A stretch of 64,000 bases of DNA, taken from UBA4427 sp045106235 (GTDB taxonomy: Bacteria > Myxococcota_A > UBA9160 > UBA4427). The position numbers and the translations under genes are program-made. Positions within the stretch are counted from its first letter, which is position 1. Each line of letters opens with the position of its first letter. The notes beneath the pieces were generated by a model. It saw only the letters and a program-made list of their open reading frames with translations, had not been told where the DNA came from and ran no database searches. Below, in pieces: positions 43,549 through 52,065 of this stretch. Where the stretch lies: NCBI GenBank assembly GCA_045106235.1, contig JBGCEJ010000027.1, positions 1 to 64,000 of the forward strand. Direction: 5' to 3'.

Positions 43549-43568
43549 AAGACGCCTTTCGGCGTCTT
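43549..43568. terminator. Strong terminator after tRNA-Ala (bidirectional)
   Basis: An 8-bp stem AAGACGCC/GGCGTCTT with a TTTC loop. On the minus strand it is followed by a run of T residues (seven T), ending the tRNA transcript; on the plus strand CTTTT follows for the UbiA-like gene. Confidence 0.9.
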
Positions 43569-43617
43569 CTTTTGGGCCTCAGGTCCGTCTTGGATCAAGA
43601 CAGGATTGGCCTGTATA

Positions 43618-43693
43618 TGGTGGAGCCGAGCGGGCTCGAACCGCCGACCTTCGCGTTGCGAACGCGACGCTCTCCCAGCTGAGCTACGGCCCC
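43618..43693 (-). tRNA. tRNA-Ala (anticodon CGC)
   Basis: A complete 76-base cloverleaf including encoded CCA. The acceptor GGGGCCG pairs with CGGCTCC and has the G3:U70 pair that identifies alanine tRNAs; discriminator A. Anticodon loop TTCGCAA gives CGC, reading GCG. D-stem GCTC/GAGC, T-loop TTCGAGC. Confidence 0.97.
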
Positions 43694-43859
43694 GTAAATC
43701 GAGAATCCGTCTCGCGATGCTCCTCGAGACCTTCTGGGGTCGGACTCGATCGCTGGAGCTTCGCGTAAATTGAGGGCGGCAACTTAGAGGGCAGCTCTCA
43801 AAGCGTCAATGCCTTGGGTGAATGGCCTCCGCTGACCCCACGGGAACGCCCGCTACGCC

Positions 43860-44882
43860 TTAGATAAAGCCCAGCGCGGCATCCTGCGCCTCTGGATCGG
43901 CATCTTCAAACTGCAGAATCTGAAGTCTCTCAAAGCTCTCGCGAACCCGCGGCGTAAGGAGGCCGAGGCGCCGCAGATTCGGCACGACTCGGGAGAAGAG
44001 CTGCTGACGAAAAAGACTCAGGATCGGCGATTCAAGCATGCACTCCCGGTAGGGTGCGCGATCGAGTCCGAAATAATCCGCCGTTTCCTCTCCGACCAAG
44101 CGATCCCGCATCAGCTCACAGGCCTCGATCACGAAATCCTCTCGGTCCGCGAGCTCGCTCGCCGGCATCTCTTTGTAATAGTCATCCAAGGAAAGAACCC
44201 CGAAAGCGACGTGACGCGCCTCATCTCGCATTACGAGATGGATCAGATCCTTCAGCAATTTCTCGTTCGTCAGCTGATGAAAATTCGAAAAAGCGGCCAT
44301 GGCCAGTCCCTCAACCAGGATCTGCATTCCGAGATATTTGAAGTCCCAGCGCGAGTCCATGATGATCGCGTCCAGCAGCCTCTTCAGATGCTCGTTAACC
44401 GGCATCTCCCATTCGATCTTCGTTCGCAGATAGCGTGAGAAGACCTCCACGTGGCGTGCTTCATCCATCGTTTGGCTCGACGCGTAGAACTTCGCGTCCA
44501 TCGTCGGCACAGCGCCCACAAGTTGCGAAGCCACGATCAGAGCACCCTGCTCACCATGCATGAACTGCGAAAGCTGCCAGGCCACCTGGCAATGCCGCAT
44601 CTTGTTCTGCTCGCGCGGACTCATCTTCCGAAAGGGCGCGTACTCCCGAAGCGGATTGATCTCCTCAGGCAGCAGCGGCGTTTCCGGATCCACTTCGATG
44701 GACCAGTCCAGATCTTCCTCGCCATCCCATTGCTCGCGTTTCGCCTTCGAGTAGAGACTCCGCAGGCCCTCTTTCAGCGATCCATATTTCCACACATAAC
44801 ATGAATCATACGAGGTCAGGATGCGCTCGAGATCAGCATCGATCTGGTCAGCTTCGTCTACGGAACCCATCGAATTGGGCAT
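43860..44882 (-). CDS. Ferritin-like diiron oxygenase-type protein
   Basis: A 340-residue helical protein with two ExxH-type metal motifs: E111 in MHGEQGAL, E141 and H144 in DEARHVEVF, E190 in LVEGLAM, and E220 and H223 in RDEARHVAFG. This is the full ligand set of a ferritin-like carboxylate-bridged diiron site, as in ribonucleotide reductase R2 or AurF-type N-oxygenases. It is too long for ferritin and lacks a membrane anchor. The substrate is unknown. GGAGAG stands before the ATG. No partner reductase is nearby. Confidence 0.85.
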   Translation of the reverse strand: MPNSMGSVDEADQIDADLERILTSYDSCYVWKYGSLKEGLRSLYSKAKREQWDGEEDLDWSIEVDPETPLLPEEINPLREYAPFRKMSPREQNKMRHCQVAWQLSQFMHGEQGALIVASQLVGAVPTMDAKFYASSQTMDEARHVEVFSRYLRTKIEWEMPVNEHLKRLLDAIIMDSRWDFKYLGMQILVEGLAMAAFSNFHQLTNEKLLKDLIHLVMRDEARHVAFGVLSLDDYYKEMPASELADREDFVIEACELMRDRLVGEETADYFGLDRAPYRECMLESPILSLFRQQLFSRVVPNLRRLGLLTPRVRESFERLQILQFEDADPEAQDAALGFI

Positions 44883-45116
44883 CAGCTCTGCTCTCCGGTT
44901 ACGGAACGAGGGAGTTCGCGCGCGCCGGCCTACTCAATCGATGAAGGCTCTGTTCAACGCGACGTCTCAGGGACTATCGGCGTCTCGGGCCTACGCCTGA
45001 GTGCGGATCACAACAGAATTTCAAATACGTGAGAGATCAAGCTCAATCGGCAAGTCAGATGCAAACTGAACGCAAGGACGACGACGAACGCGCCCCTGGC
45101 TCATCTGCTCAGTTGT

Positions 45117-46754
45117 TCATTCGCCTCGGGCTGCTTTTCCGAGCGCACCCGCCGGATGCCGCGCCGCATAGGCTTCCTTGTCGAGCCCACGCCGGTCCTG
45201 GAGCACAGCGCCTAACGCCGACAACACAAGGATTTCGGCGGCGACGCTCGCCCGCGGAGCGAGGCCAAGCGGGCCGCCCTCTTCTTTAACACCGGCGTCC
45301 AGCGTCACGTCCGCGAGTTCCGCGAGTGGCGAGTTCAAACCGCCGGTGACGGCGATCAGTCGGCCTCCGTACCCAAGGACTGCCCGCGCAGCGAGCAGGC
45401 ACTCTCCGGTCGTGCCGCTATTGCTGATTGCAATCACGACATCACCCGGCACGATCTGTCCCAACGAACCATGCAGCGATTCGGTCGCGTGCATGAACGT
45501 CGTGGGCGTTCCCGTCGAGGCCAGGAGACTCGCCGCATAATGCGCCACATGCTCGGGCTTGCCGACGCCGGTCACATGTACGCGTCCCCCCTTCGCTTCC
45601 GAGGCTTCGATGAGTTCCGCCGCAGCTTGAATCGACGCGCCATCATGCCGTTCGGCGAGCGCTGCAAGCTCCCGCGCCGCGACATCCAATACGCGGCGTC
45701 CGGCAGCCGCGGGCACGAGTTCACCCGGGGAAGCCAGACCCGACCAGCGGGCATCACCGGGCTGCGCCCCGTCATAGAGTTCCATCGCCCGCGCGCGCAG
45801 CGCGGAAGCCTCATCCGGAAAGGCGCCCACCTTTTCAACGCAGGCCGCGCCACACGCGTTCCCCAACTTCACCGCATCACCCGCCGAAAGCCCGAGTGCC
45901 TCGCCGGCCAAGAAGCCACCGAGGAATGCATCCCCCGCCCCCGTCGTATCGACGATCTCCCGTGTCGCGTAGGCCGCAACGCGCGTCGTGCCAGAAGCGT
46001 CGACTAGAATCGAGCCCGCGGCTCCGTCCGTCACGAGGACTCGCTCGATTTCGTAGCGATCGCGCAACTGCGCCGCCGCTTCCGCCAGATCCTTGGCCTC
46101 CGGAAAAAGCTCCTGCACCGCCTGAGCCGTCGGCTTCAGCAGGTCCGTCGCACCCAAAATCGCATCGAACGTTTCCCGGTCGCCCAAGGTCACAAGCGCG
46201 TCACTCGGCAGGACGTCCAAGTCGACTACGGTGGGCAGCCCCTTTTCGTGAGCAAGCCGGATCGCCGCAAGCGTCGTATCGAGGGGCAGTTGCGAGATCT
46301 CAGTCGTGAGTCGCTTCCCCCGGCCGACAAATTCGGCGTGATCCTGCGCCAGGTGCGCAGGCGTCGTTTCCGCCGTCGCACCCGCCGCCATGTAGATCAC
46401 GCGCTCGCCTTTGGCGTCCACAAAGATCTCGGCAAGCGAACTCGCACTTCCGCTCGTATCGATCGAGGTCGCAATCCCGTGACGCTTCATCGCAGCACGC
46501 AAGGCGCGCCCGGCCTCATCCTCACCCTGACGACCAAAGAGCCCCACACGCAGCCCAAAGAGCCCTGCCCAGGCGACCTGGTTCAGCATCAGTCCGCCGA
46601 TGCAAAGCTGAACGGCTCCCGCAGAACCGAGATTCGCGAGCAGCCCCTTCTCGTTCGCACCTAACACGCGATGCGTTTTATGCATGCGGTCGAGCACCAT
46701 GCTGCCGATGCCCACAAGGTCCAATTCTTCCAAGGCGGCGTCCGTCGTACTCAT
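45117..46754 (-). CDS. Fused PfkB-type sugar kinase and SIS-domain sugar-phosphate isomerase
   Basis: A 545-residue fusion. Residues 1-330 are a ribokinase/PfkB kinase: VGIGSMVLDRMHK, LFGRQGEDEAGR, VVDLDVLPS, and VDTTGAGDAFLGGFLAGEALG with the GAGD anion hole and catalytic Asp. Residues about 350-545 are a SIS domain of the KdsD/GutQ (arabinose-5-phosphate isomerase) type: RVHVTGVGKPEHVA, FMHATESLHGSLGQIVPGDVVIAISNSGTTGE, and a C-terminus HPAGALGK equivalent to the HPGGALG end of KdsD, but without the CBS pair. The combination of kinase and isomerase in one chain is not one I know. It overlaps the DapA-family aldolase gene by four bases, suggesting a phosphorylation-isomerisation-cleavage route for an unidentified sugar or sugar acid. 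Confidence 0.88.
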   Translation of the reverse strand: MSTTDAALEELDLVGIGSMVLDRMHKTHRVLGANEKGLLANLGSAGAVQLCIGGLMLNQVAWAGLFGLRVGLFGRQGEDEAGRALRAAMKRHGIATSIDTSGSASSLAEIFVDAKGERVIYMAAGATAETTPAHLAQDHAEFVGRGKRLTTEISQLPLDTTLAAIRLAHEKGLPTVVDLDVLPSDALVTLGDRETFDAILGATDLLKPTAQAVQELFPEAKDLAEAAAQLRDRYEIERVLVTDGAAGSILVDASGTTRVAAYATREIVDTTGAGDAFLGGFLAGEALGLSAGDAVKLGNACGAACVEKVGAFPDEASALRARAMELYDGAQPGDARWSGLASPGELVPAAAGRRVLDVAARELAALAERHDGASIQAAAELIEASEAKGGRVHVTGVGKPEHVAHYAASLLASTGTPTTFMHATESLHGSLGQIVPGDVVIAISNSGTTGECLLAARAVLGYGGRLIAVTGGLNSPLAELADVTLDAGVKEEGGPLGLAPRASVAAEILVLSALGAVLQDRRGLDKEAYAARHPAGALGKAARGE

Positions 46755-47770
46755 CCGATTCTCCGTTCGAACTGGGTGAGCCAGGACGCGCCGATCGTAT
46801 TCGCCGCCAAGCTCTTCACCCCTTCGAATGCCTCATCAAAACGTTTCGCGTCTTCCGCAGACAGAGACGGTGTCCCTTCCGCAACGCAGTCGCTCGAAAT
46901 CACGCCCTCGGTCAACAAAGCCCGCTTCAAGCAAGCCAGCGTCGGCCGCTTACCCGACGGCATCGTCGTGCTCGTCCGAAAAGCGTCCGCGATATCCTGA
47001 GCCTGCTGCATCCGCTCTTCATCGCCCGCGCGACAAACCTGCCAGGCGAAAGCCCATTCTCTCGGCATCGCATTCGCAGGCCCCGAAACCACACCGACGG
47101 GCAATCCCCCAGAACGCCGCCAGCGATCCCAATGCGACTGAATCGTGCCCAGCATGCCGTGGTGGGGCCGGTAGATATCGAAGATCAGTTTTGCATTACC
47201 GATATAGATCCCGAACTCGCCGCGATCTTTGAAGTTCTTCGCCGCGCGCGTGTAGTTGCCTAATACCTTATTCGAGGCAGAAACTTTGATCCCGCGCACG
47301 AAGTCGAGACGACTCATGGCCTTGACCTGCTTCGTCCGGATATGCGGGACCTTCGGATCGATCGCGATATCCGCATTATCGTAGAGAAAGATCGGGATGC
47401 GCCGGGCATGGGCATCGAGCAGATCCGCAACATCCCGCAGCATGAACCGAACGGGATCGCTAACACCCTCGATCGAGAGCGGTGCGATCACCGCCGCATC
47501 GACGCCACATTCAATCGCGAATTCGAGATTCGCGAGCGTGTCCGCTGCCGTCGGCGCCGTAACGCCGGCCCAGTGTTCAACGCCTTGACTTTGGGGACCT
47601 GCAGAACCCGTGAGAGGGCTCGCAAGAGAGAGGTTCAGCTTATCGACCTCTTCGGCACAAACACGAATCACGCCCTGGCGCGTCGCATTGTCGACCTTGT
47701 CCCATTCGCCGGTTGTTCCCGCGGAAAAGACGATGTCCGCGCCCGCCGCATCTTGAACGACATGACGCAC
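46751..47770 (-). CDS. DapA-superfamily aldolase, divergent; true start probably at AUU 47875
   Basis: With the first ordinary start codon, GTG 47770, the protein has 339 residues. It is a DapA/N-acetylneuraminate-lyase-type Schiff-base aldolase: FSAGTTGEWDKV, VIAPLSIEG, IFLYDNADI and FVRGIKVSASNKV (catalytic Lys). That start loses the first strand of the barrel. In frame upstream the sequence reads PGLSVPVLTILDDAGRLLEE then DQRALVRHVV, which matches the family N-terminus, yet no ATG, GTG or TTG occurs back to the stop at 47966. An ATT at 47875 has GGAGG eight bases upstream and would give 374 residues. It is probably dedicated to the same sugar pathway as the kinase/isomerase fusion that overlaps it; it is not the lysine enzyme, which is at 26159. 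Confidence 0.82.
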   Translation of the reverse strand: MRHVVQDAAGADIVFSAGTTGEWDKVDNATRQGVIRVCAEEVDKLNLSLASPLTGSAGPQSQGVEHWAGVTAPTAADTLANLEFAIECGVDAAVIAPLSIEGVSDPVRFMLRDVADLLDAHARRIPIFLYDNADIAIDPKVPHIRTKQVKAMSRLDFVRGIKVSASNKVLGNYTRAAKNFKDRGEFGIYIGNAKLIFDIYRPHHGMLGTIQSHWDRWRRSGGLPVGVVSGPANAMPREWAFAWQVCRAGDEERMQQAQDIADAFRTSTTMPSGKRPTLACLKRALLTEGVISSDCVAEGTPSLSAEDAKRFDEAFEGVKSLAANTIGASWLTQFERRIG

Positions 47771-47880
47771 GAGGGCACGCTGATCCTCTTCAAGAAGACG
47801 GCCCGCGTCATCCAGAATGGTCAGTACAGGGACCGATAGTCCCGGCCGGGGTTTGGATTCCTCGACGCTGCGAATCGCTC

Positions 47881-47911
47881 TGTCCTCCGCGCGCGGCTTG
47901 CGCGGAGGACA
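47881..47911 (-). promoter_or_regulatory. Hairpin sequestering the GGAGG site of the DapA-family gene
   Basis: On the minus strand GTCCTCCGCGC (47910-47900) pairs with GCGCGGAGGAC (47892-47882), extended by one T-A pair to 12 bp, loop AAGCCGC. The GGAGG in the 3' arm is the likely ribosome site of the ATT start at 47875. It could also end the upstream regulator transcript, but there is no T-run. Confidence 0.6.
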
Positions 47912-47998
47912 GCATAGCGACCCAAGCCGTCCGGGGCGTCCGAGACTGCCGTAGCAGTCCGGGTTTTATCGCCCTTCGGCTGTAGCGGAGAATTTTCC

Positions 47999-48601
47999 TT
48001 AGAGCGTTTCGAAGAAGAAGGTCATCTTCACGCCCAGCGCCGCTGCAAGCTTGTGCATCGTGGACATCGAAGCGGCGCTCTTGCCGAGCTCGATCTGTGA
48101 GATCAGGCTGACGGAAAGGCCCGTTCGATTCGCGAGCTGCTTGAGCGTGAGCTCAGACTCGTGCCGCTTCCCGCGAATACGACGCCCGACCTCGGTGTTC
48201 AGATGCGTCTCGAGATCGACCAAGAGGCCGCGGTCGCGGATCGCTTCATGGACAACCGCGAGCACTTCCTCGTTTTCGAGGGGCTTCTGCAGGTAGTGGA
48301 ACGCCTGATGCTTCATCGTGGCGACGGCCATCTCGACGGACGGCACCGCTGTCGTCGCAATGACGCAAATATCTTTGTCCGAGCCGCGCACCGCAGCGAG
48401 CGCCTCACCGCCACCGGAGCCCGGTGTGACGTCGAGGACGATCAGCTGGAAGCGACTCTGGCGAATCTCTTCCGGTGCCTGCAGCGGATCCGACAGGCAG
48501 GTCACGCCATAGCCCTGGTCCGAAAGCAGCTGCTTCAGCTGGAGTTGCGTCTGCTCGTCCTGGTCTACTACGAGCACGTTCAATCGTTGTTGGTTTGCCA
48601 T
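47999..48601 (-). CDS. Response regulator with C-terminal XRE-type HTH
   Basis: 200 residues from ATG 48601 (MANQQRLNVLVVDQDEQ); the frame opens at 48643. Receiver domain residues about 7-125: VLVVDQDE, phospho-acceptor Asp in LIVLDVTPG, Thr in IATTAVPS, Lys in YLQKPLE. The C-terminal half (about 140-200) is a Cro/XRE HTH: LTLKQLANRTGLSVSLISQIELGKSAAS. Receiver-XRE joining is uncommon, because most response regulators use winged helix or NarL-type domains. It lies just upstream of the aldolase/kinase genes on the same strand and is the best candidate for their regulator. Confidence 0.88.
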   Translation of the reverse strand: MANQQRLNVLVVDQDEQTQLQLKQLLSDQGYGVTCLSDPLQAPEEIRQSRFQLIVLDVTPGSGGGEALAAVRGSDKDICVIATTAVPSVEMAVATMKHQAFHYLQKPLENEEVLAVVHEAIRDRGLLVDLETHLNTEVGRRIRGKRHESELTLKQLANRTGLSVSLISQIELGKSAASMSTMHKLAAALGVKMTFFFETL

Positions 48602-48820
48602 TTCCATTCCACAAGAGCTGCAGCCCTTGAATCCGAACGCCACCCCTCTCTGGATGCGGATTCCTCGGGCCGGGCAGAGAATCGGCAGTCAAAACTGCTC
48701 GGTTCCTGCGCACGACTTGCTGGTTCATCGGGGATTTCCCCGATCGGCATTAGTGGTTTATTGGAAACTTGTAGGTATTCGGCTCAGAATCAGCCCAGGA
48801 TTCCACCTGGAGAGGAACTC

Positions 48821-48931
48821 ATGGCAAATACGGGGCCTTCTAGGCCCATAAATCAGCCTAGGGCTGAAGAGCCCCGGGCGATGCAGTGGGAGCGTAATCC
48901 GCGGGGAGGCCCAGCAGCCATTGCTGGCTGA
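48821..48931 (+). CDS. Possible 36-residue small protein
   Basis: An ATG with GGAGAGG five bases upstream opens a frame of 36 residues (MANTGPSRPINQPRAEEP onward) that ends at 48931. It overlaps the tail of the secreted-protein gene antisense by 74 bases. The good ribosome site is the only support; there is no recognisable family or membrane segment. Confidence 0.25.
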   Translation: MANTGPSRPINQPRAEEPRAMQWERNPRGGPAAIAG

Positions 48932-49760
48932 AGGCCGTCGGCGGTGCGTTGACCTGAACCGCTCGCTCGACGTCGAAGCGAACGGGCTCGGCCCCCGGCT
49001 CGTGAATTTCAACCCATTCCGGCACCATGATCTTCGAGAAGCTCACCATCGGCCCAAGCAGCATGAAGACGCCGTTATCCCGGTCGACCCTCCGCACCTG
49101 CAGGTCCTTCGTGTCCACCCAGAAGCGTGCCACGCCCCCGGACTCGCTCCCGAACGCCGACTCAAAAGCGGAACCCAGCGCACTCCCCGACAGAGGAGGT
49201 CCACCGAGAAATCCTTCTTCCTCGTTCCCGCGCCCCGAACGCGACGATCGCAGCGCCAAACGGGGGTCGCCGAAGACGAAACAATCTTGCTCACCGCAAG
49301 GCGCCAGGCCGACCAAACTCGTATCGACCCCGAAGGTTGCCAAGGCCGTGCGCAGCGTCGTCTCGGAAGAAGGCTGCAAGAGAAAGAGCGGCTGAAGCAG
49401 CGGCTGCGGATCACCCAGCCGTTCGCCGTCCTTTGCCCCAGAAAGCTCGGAGCCCGAAAGTACATAGCGGTCTATGCGACCGGAGTAGCCGCGCAGTTCG
49501 AGCCGCGCGAGTCCCGTCGGGTGGGTAATGAGCTGCCCCGCCGCGATCGGATCCCGCTCGCCGATCCGCATGGTGACGTCGATCTGAAGCGCCTGGGTCC
49601 GCCCCGACGAACGGTTCACGCGCGAGATCTCGCGCATCGTTCGCTTCGCATCGGGAATAAAGGCCGACGCCGCCGAAGTCATCAGCGTCGCGGAAAGCAT
49701 CAACATACCCGCGCAGGCCGCCCCGACGCGGAAGCAGCGCGGCGCCCGTCCCGCGCGCAT
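48858..49760 (-). CDS. Secreted protein of unknown function, LolA-like fold possible
   Basis: 300 residues from ATG 49760, which overlaps the enolase TGA by one base (TGATG); a TTG three bases earlier also fits. A signal peptide (CAGMLMLSATLMTSAASA) is followed by strand-rich sequence (ALQIDVTMRIGERDPIAAGQL, LARLELRGYSGRIDRYVL, DLQVRRVDRDNGVFMLL) that is reminiscent of outer-membrane lipoprotein-carrier or sorting folds, but no signature supports a name. A Gly/Ser-rich stretch lies at about 185-225. Tail end overlapped antisense by a possible small frame. Confidence 0.6.
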   Translation of the reverse strand: MRAGRAPRCFRVGAACAGMLMLSATLMTSAASAFIPDAKRTMREISRVNRSSGRTQALQIDVTMRIGERDPIAAGQLITHPTGLARLELRGYSGRIDRYVLSGSELSGAKDGERLGDPQPLLQPLFLLQPSSETTLRTALATFGVDTSLVGLAPCGEQDCFVFGDPRLALRSSRSGRGNEEEGFLGGPPLSGSALGSAFESAFGSESGGVARFWVDTKDLQVRRVDRDNGVFMLLGPMVSFSKIMVPEWVEIHEPGAEPVRFDVERAVQVNAPPTAFSQQWLLGLPADYAPTASPGALQP

Positions 49761-51061
49761 CAAGAGCCCTGCCCCGAGAGTCGTGAGGCGCCCGCATAAC
49801 GTGCGGCCGATCCCAGTTCCGCTTCGATGCGGAGCAGCTGATTGTACTTCGCGATCCGGTCTGTTCGGCAGAGCGAGCCCGTCTTGATCTGGCCCGTCGA
49901 AGCGCCCACCGCAAGGTCGGCGATCGTCGTGTCTTCCGTTTCCCCCGAGCGATGGGACGAAACGGAAGCGAAGCCCGCTTTGTCCGCCATCTGAATCGCA
50001 TCGAGGGTCTCAGTCAAAGTTCCGATCTGATTCACTTTGATCAGAATCGCGTTGGCCGATTTCTCGTCGATGCCGCGCTTCAAAATGGCCGGATTCGTGA
50101 CGAAGAGATCATCTCCGACCAGTTGGCAGTTTTCGCCCAGCTTGGCCGTCAGCGCCGACCAGCCCGACCAATCGTCTTCCGCGAGCCCGTCTTCGATGGA
50201 AACGATCGGATAGCGCGAAACCCAGTCTGCCCAGAACTCAACCATTTCCGCCGAGGAAAGCTTCCGGCCCTCACTGGCGAGATGATAGGTGCCGTCTTCG
50301 TAGAACTCGCTTGCCGCGGGATCGAGCGCGATCGAGATATCGCTGCCGGCCTTGTAGCCCGCGCCGTCGATGGCCTCGAGAATCAGGTCGAGCGCTTCCT
50401 CGTTGCTACCCAGGTTCGGAGCGAATCCGCCCTCGTCCCCGACCGCCGTCGAATAACCCTTCTTGAGCAGCACCTTCTTCAGCGTATGGAAAACTTCCGC
50501 GCCCCAGCGCAGCCCTTCCTTGAAGCTCGGCGCGCCGAGCGGATAGAGCATGAACTCCTGCACATCGACGCTGTTATCCGCATGCTCGCCGCCGTTCAGA
50601 ACGTTCATCATCGGAGCAGGAAGCAGGTTCGCGTCCGCGCCCCCGATGAATCGGTAGAGCGGCTGATTCGAAGCGTTCGCCGCAGCGTGGGCCGACGCGA
50701 GGGAGACACCGAGGATCGCATTCGCACCCAAGCGCGATTTCGTCTCTGTCCCGTCGAGATCGATCAAAGCATGATCGAGTTTTGATTGTTCATCGAGGCC
50801 ACCGAGCTGAACGCCTTTCACAGCCTTGGCGATTTCCCCGTTCACGAAATCAACGGCCTTCGTGACGCCCTTACCGAGATAGCGGGACTTGTCGCCGTCG
50901 CGAAGCTCGAGCGCCTCACGCGCGCCCGTCGAGGCACCCGACGGAACAGCGGCTCGACCGAGCACGCCTTCCGAGGTGACGACGTCGACTTCGACGGTGG
51001 GATTGCCGCGAGAATCCAGAATCTCCCGCGCTTTGACTTGATCGATACGAACCTGCGTCAT
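49760..51061 (-). CDS. eno: Enolase
   Basis: A 433-residue glycolytic enzyme converting 2-phosphoglycerate to phosphoenolpyruvate. Standard blocks: AREILDSRGNPTVEVDV (about 10-26), SGASTGAREALELRDGD (about 42-58), GDEGGFAPNL (about 208-217), SIALDPAASEFYEDGTY, SIEDGLAEDDW, VGDDLFVTN, LIKVNQIGTLTETL and SHRSGETEDTTIADLAVG. All catalytic residues appear present. AGGAGG lies eight bases before the ATG. It is followed directly by a secreted-protein gene, an unusual partner. Confidence 0.97.
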   Translation of the reverse strand: MTQVRIDQVKAREILDSRGNPTVEVDVVTSEGVLGRAAVPSGASTGAREALELRDGDKSRYLGKGVTKAVDFVNGEIAKAVKGVQLGGLDEQSKLDHALIDLDGTETKSRLGANAILGVSLASAHAAANASNQPLYRFIGGADANLLPAPMMNVLNGGEHADNSVDVQEFMLYPLGAPSFKEGLRWGAEVFHTLKKVLLKKGYSTAVGDEGGFAPNLGSNEEALDLILEAIDGAGYKAGSDISIALDPAASEFYEDGTYHLASEGRKLSSAEMVEFWADWVSRYPIVSIEDGLAEDDWSGWSALTAKLGENCQLVGDDLFVTNPAILKRGIDEKSANAILIKVNQIGTLTETLDAIQMADKAGFASVSSHRSGETEDTTIADLAVGASTGQIKTGSLCRTDRIAKYNQLLRIEAELGSAARYAGASRLSGQGS

Positions 51062-51264
51062 CGCAGACTTCCTCCTTCTTCCGGCCCTGATTTCCGACCC
51101 TGAGCGTCACCAGGGCGCCCCACGTTCGGAGCATGCCCGGCACTGAGCCGCTGCCTTCGGCTACGCGGGTCGAACCTTGCCTCGACACCCGCAGTCCTGC
51201 TTCTCGGGCGGCCGATCTTAGCAGGCCCACCCAGGGACGGAGTAGATCGGCGAGTCGCAGGCCC

Positions 51265-52065
51265 CTATGAACCTTCTTCTGAAGGTTCAGACCCTAAATC
51301 CGGCACGACCACCAGCTTGCCATCCGGCCCCGGCCCCGTGTGGGTTTCGATCCCAAACGCGGCCTGAAGATTCGCCTGCGTAAAGACATCCACCGGCAAC
51401 CCATCGGCAATGATCCGTCCCCCACCCAGGAGAATGACCCTGTCACAGGAGCGCGCGGCGAGCGAAAGATCATGGGAAACGACCAGCGCTGCCCGGCCCC
51501 CCGCCGCAAACTGGCGAACCTCACGCAGCACTTCGACGCGATGTTTCAGATCGAGAAAAGCTGTGGGCTCATCGAGTAAAAGCAGCCCCGGCTCCTGAAC
51601 CAGCGCCCGTGCGAAAAGCACAAGCTGCCGCTCTCCCCCAGACAGCGTATCCACGCTTCGATCCGCGAGATGGCCAATCCCCAATCGTTCGAGCGCAGCG
51701 AGGGCCAGCGCCACATCCGCCTCACTCTCGAGACCGACCAGAGGTTGATGCGGCGCCCTGCCCATCAGAACCAATTCTCCGACACGGAAGGGAAAGGGCA
51801 CATGAAGATCCTGAGGCACAAGCGCCACCCGCCGGGCCCATTCACGGCGCCCGAGACTCCGCGCCGAGGTCCCACTGAGTTGAACCTCTCCCTCCGCCGG
51901 GACAAGCGCGCCGTTCGCCACCTTCAGCAGGGTGGTCTTGCCCGCGCCGTTACAGCCAATGAGCCCAACGACCTCGCCGGGAGACACTTCGAATGCAAGC
52001 TCCCGAAGGATTGTCTTGCCGCCGAGCTCGATGCGCAGATTTTTCACAGTCAGGGTTTCACTCAT
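51265..52065 (-). CDS. btuD: ABC transporter ATPase, BtuD/FecE type
   Basis: 266 residues from ATG 52065, overlapping the permease stop by four bases. Walker A GCNGAGKTTL (about 39-48), signature LSGGERQLVLFARALVQ (about 142-158), Walker B LLLLDEPTAFLD, and switch His in VVSHDLSL. It powers import of cobalamin, haem or ferric siderophore together with the next two genes. The specificity is not decided by the ATPase. Confidence 0.92.
   Translation of the reverse strand: MSETLTVKNLRIELGGKTILRELAFEVSPGEVVGLIGCNGAGKTTLLKVANGALVPAEGEVQLSGTSARSLGRREWARRVALVPQDLHVPFPFRVGELVLMGRAPHQPLVGLESEADVALALAALERLGIGHLADRSVDTLSGGERQLVLFARALVQEPGLLLLDEPTAFLDLKHRVEVLREVRQFAAGGRAALVVSHDLSLAARSCDRVILLGGGRIIADGLPVDVFTQANLQAAFGIETHTGPGPDGKLVVVPDLGSEPSEEGS

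Noticed and set aside
43549..43860. Integration site at the tRNA-Ala gene
   Set aside because: No integrase, no partial tRNA copy and no change in gene style on either side.
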